Below are positions 4,292-6,168 of a stretch of DNA of 6,168 bases, in pieces. Source of the DNA: Phycisphaerales bacterium (GTDB taxonomy: Bacteria; Planctomycetota; Phycisphaerae; Sedimentisphaerales; Anaerobacaceae); the NCBI GenBank assembly GCA_003533825.1, contig DQCG01000577.1, positions 637 to 6,804 of the forward strand. The letters run 5' to 3'. The translations under genes and the position numbers were made by a program. Position 1 is the first letter of the stretch. Every line of letters begins with the position of its first letter. Below the pieces are notes generated by a model that was given only the letters and a program-made list of their open reading frames with translations, ran no database searches and was not told the origin of the DNA.

Positions 4292-6073
4292 TCAATCGTG
4301 GGTTTCCCACCAAAGTCTCGGATAATCCTGCCCCTCAAGAATCCACCAGATGTCCACCGTGCCGTTGTTGGTTTCATCCATAAAGTCCCAGCCGGCTTCA
4401 AGGAATGTGCTGGCCGTCTGCATCTCGGACGTGGTTTTGCCCTCTCCGCCAGCACTGGTGGTCTGACCGGAGCTTTCCATATCCCAGAAACTAAAGGTCG
4501 TGCTGCCAACATCTGACGAGCTCAACCAGTTGTAGCCCACAAGACCGCCGACATCCTCATTCCCAGTGACCACACCGCTACTGTAGCTCATAGTGATGTT
4601 GCTGTCCTCGTTGCACCCAATGAGGCCGCCAATATACCCATGCCCTATGACCTCACTGCTGCTGTAGCTAATGTTGATGCTGCTCTCCGCGTTGTACCCA
4701 ACGAGACCGCCAACAATCCATTTTCCAGTGACCGTGCCGATGCTGTAGCTCATAGCGATACTTCCATTGTAGTTCCATCCCACGAGGCCGCCGACAACCT
4801 CATCTCCGCTGACGTTTCCTGTGCTGTAGCTATTGGTTATGCTGCCAACGGAGTTGTTTCCCACGAGACCGCCGACATCCCCAATTCCTGTGACCGCACC
4901 GGCACTGAAGCACGTGGTGATGCTGCCTTTGTCGTTCGAGCCCGCGAGCCCGCCGACTCTGTAACCTCCACTAGCTATGGCGGTGCTGTAGCAGTTGGCA
5001 AGGACGGCATTGCTCCGCTCAGGGTAGCCATTGTGCCCCACGAGACCACCGATATCACCCTTTCCCGTGACCATACCGGTGCTGCAGCAGTTTATGATGC
5101 TGCCAACGGAATTATTTCCCACGAGACCGCCGACAAACCAATTCCCATTGACCGATCCGTTGCTAGAGCTATCGGCGATACTGCCGCCTAAGTTGTCTCC
5201 TAAGATGGCGCCGATACCATAGATTCCATTAACGTTTACCGCTGCCAGACCGACATTTGAAACTTCTCCTTGCTCCTGTAATTGGCCAAATAATCCCAGA
5301 TTACTAATTCCTTCTATTGTCAAATGTGAAATCGTGTGGCCATTACCGTTAAAGACGCCGCTGAATGGAATTCCCTGAAATTCATAGTAGAAGTCTGTAT
5401 CGTTCACATCTGGAGCGATTATGGCTCTGTCAAACACTTTCCTCCCCAGCAGATTGGGGTCCAGGTCAATGTCGGCGGTCAGGATGAAGTGCTTGTCGTA
5501 ATCGTCAGGGGTCTCACCGAGCAGCATCAGGTCTCCTGCCGTGGCGATCTGGTACGGGTCGTTCGGCTCTCCCGTGCCGACGGCGTATTTTTTTGTAGCT
5601 ACGGCGTCAATGTCGTAGAAGAACATGTCGGCGCTGTTGGGCGGCGGGGTGGTATTTCCGGTCAGGTGGGCAGAATCATCAATTAAGCTTAGCTTCAGGC
5701 TAACATCGTTTTCTGTGCCGTCGGCGGTTTTGCCCTCGAATTGAATTGCTATATCATCAATAACGCTGCCGGAAAGGTCAGTCATATTAAATATTTCATC
5801 AAGATTTTGGCCATATTCGGCGCCGGTTTCATCGCTCAGGTTTGCATCGACTATCTCGAACGAGGCGATACCTGCATCAGGATCGAAGGTTAGACGGAAC
5901 AGTCCGGCTACGGTGTAGGTTTCGTGAACGCCGGCGAAGCCGCCGGTCTTAACGACTAAGCTCTGGTCTGGGCTGAATACATAAATGCTCGTTTCGGCTT
6001 CGGCAGGTTGGCTGGCAATGCAGACTGCAAGCAAAATGAGTAACAATATCGTTGATTTGCTTATTTTAGACAT
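4292..6073 (-). CDS. Exported GLUG-repeat beta-helix-type surface protein, 593 aa
   Basis: Large predicted secreted protein. The N-terminus MSKISKSTILLLILLAVC followed by IASQPAEA is a Sec signal peptide, with likely cleavage after Ala26. Cys18 lacks a proper lipobox. Residues 27-160 form a beta-rich region of unknown function, rich in Asp and aromatics. A linker GTGEPNDPYQIATAGDLMLL (166-185) leads through FNGNGHTI (241-248) into about nine GLUG units (roughly 286-534; consensus VGGLVGxNxxGSIxxSYSTG). The C-terminal tail, GKTTSEMQTASTFLEAGWDF (545-564) then GQDYPRLWWE, closes the protein. GLUG repeats are known from bacterial surface and adhesin-like proteins and are expected to form a solenoid. 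No dockerin, PEP-CTERM, sortase or type IX sorting tail is seen, so anchoring is unclear. GAGG three bases before the ATG, plus a good promoter upstream, support the start. Role inferred as cell-surface binding or structure; no catalytic motif seen. Confidence 0.85.
   Translation of the reverse strand: MSKISKSTILLLILLAVCIASQPAEAETSIYVFSPDQSLVVKTGGFAGVHETYTVAGLFRLTFDPDAGIASFEIVDANLSDETGAEYGQNLDEIFNMTDLSGSVIDDIAIQFEGKTADGTENDVSLKLSLIDDSAHLTGNTTPPPNSADMFFYDIDAVATKKYAVGTGEPNDPYQIATAGDLMLLGETPDDYDKHFILTADIDLDPNLLGRKVFDRAIIAPDVNDTDFYYEFQGIPFSGVFNGNGHTISHLTIEGISNLGLFGQLQEQGEVSNVGLAAVNVNGIYGIGAILGDNLGGSIADSSSNGSVNGNWFVGGLVGNNSVGSIINCCSTGMVTGKGDIGGLVGHNGYPERSNAVLANCYSTAIASGGYRVGGLAGSNDKGSITTCFSAGAVTGIGDVGGLVGNNSVGSITNSYSTGNVSGDEVVGGLVGWNYNGSIAMSYSIGTVTGKWIVGGLVGYNAESSINISYSSSEVIGHGYIGGLIGCNEDSNITMSYSSGVVTGNEDVGGLVGYNWLSSSDVGSTTFSFWDMESSGQTTSAGGEGKTTSEMQTASTFLEAGWDFMDETNNGTVDIWWILEGQDYPRLWWETHD
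4553..5218 (-). repeat. Tandem GLUG coding repeats, mainly 81-bp period
   Basis: DNA encoding residues 286-507 of the GLUG protein. Repeat starts at residues 373, 400, 427, 454, 481 and 508 are exactly 27 residues apart, so five consecutive units have identical length. The earlier unit at 341 is extended to 32 residues by a PERSNAV insertion, and the one at 286 is 28 long. At DNA level the segments encoding VGGLVGNNSVGSI at 4838-4876 and 5096-5134 agree at 36 of 39 bases, which suggests duplication or gene conversion between units. Confidence 0.8.
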
Positions 6074-6120
6074 TTTCCTCAGTTCTCCATCAATAGAGAG
6101 CTACTTACAATCTCGATATT

Positions 6121-6149
6121 ATTATAGCAAAAATTGACAGTAAAAGCAA
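6121..6149 (-). promoter_or_regulatory. Extended -10 promoter for the GLUG protein gene
   Basis: Read on the minus strand, TTGCTT (6149-6144) is followed after 17 bases by TATAAT (6126-6121). A TG one base before the -10 box gives the extended form TGCTATAAT. A start near 6114 leaves a leader of about 41 bases. The consensus -10 and TG element compensate for the weak -35. No operator-like symmetry is evident around it. Confidence 0.65.
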
Positions 6150-6168
6150 GTATTTATCGGCTCATTCG

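Noticed and set aside
4298..4310. GTGGG-TTT-CCCAC hairpin as guaB terminator
   Set aside because: It lies inside the last codons of the convergent GLUG gene (the WWETH region), has a short stem and lacks a following T-run.
4640..5191. A 183-codon plus-strand ORF antisense to the GLUG array
   Set aside because: Its regular pattern (repeated HETAD-like words about every 27 residues) is the mirror of the GLUG repeats. The repeats keep the opposite frame free of stops. The signal peptide, promoter and domain content are all on the minus strand.
4553..5218. CRISPR-like array
   Set aside because: The repeats are coding, diverged along their whole length and lack alternating unique spacers; they encode GLUG units.
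6005..6073. Lipoprotein signal at Cys18 of the GLUG protein
   Set aside because: The residue before Cys is Val rather than Gly, Ala or Ser, and a normal AEA cleavage site follows at residues 24-26, so a Sec signal peptidase I site fits better.

Overview
The window looks like ordinary chromosomal DNA of a free-living bacterium of roughly balanced base composition, most likely a planctomycete of the class Phycisphaerae (Sedimentisphaerales-like). That placement is an inference. It rests on the secreted GLUG-repeat protein, whose linker and C-terminal tail resemble those I associate with that group, and on spacers built from short palindromic and A/T-rich repeats. No rRNA, tRNA, CRISPR array, transposase, phage gene or plasmid gene is visible.

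Layout, left to right. (1) The N-terminal 249 codons of DNA topoisomerase I (topA) lie on the minus strand and run off the left edge. (2) A 491-bp spacer follows. It carries a 194-bp inverted-repeat element (775-968) whose two arms each contain the same small hairpin, then a doubtful 75-codon ORF. (3) A GTG-started membrane protein of the CPBP (CAAX protease/bacteriocin-processing) family is on the plus strand. (4) A RdgB/HAM1 nucleotide-sanitising pyrophosphatase is on the minus strand, convergent with the CPBP gene and with only one base between the stop codons. (5) A 291-bp divergent spacer holds a 49-bp double-hairpin palindrome and a clear sigma70-type promoter. (6) A complete IMP dehydrogenase gene (guaB) is on the plus strand. 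(7) A 136-bp spacer is a patchwork of short direct and inverted repeats. It includes a sequence I recognise as a widespread dispersed repeat. (8) A 593-residue exported GLUG-repeat protein is on the minus strand, with its own extended -10 promoter close to the right edge.

The genes do not form an obvious pathway operon. rdgB and guaB both act on purine nucleotides: GuaB makes XMP from IMP, and RdgB removes dITP and XTP from the pool. They are divergently arranged and could share control, but nothing in the sequence proves it. No multi-gene novel system is evident. The most interesting material is non-coding: the inverted-repeat element beside topA, and the palindrome upstream of guaB, where base changes that break the long palindrome are compensated within each small hairpin.
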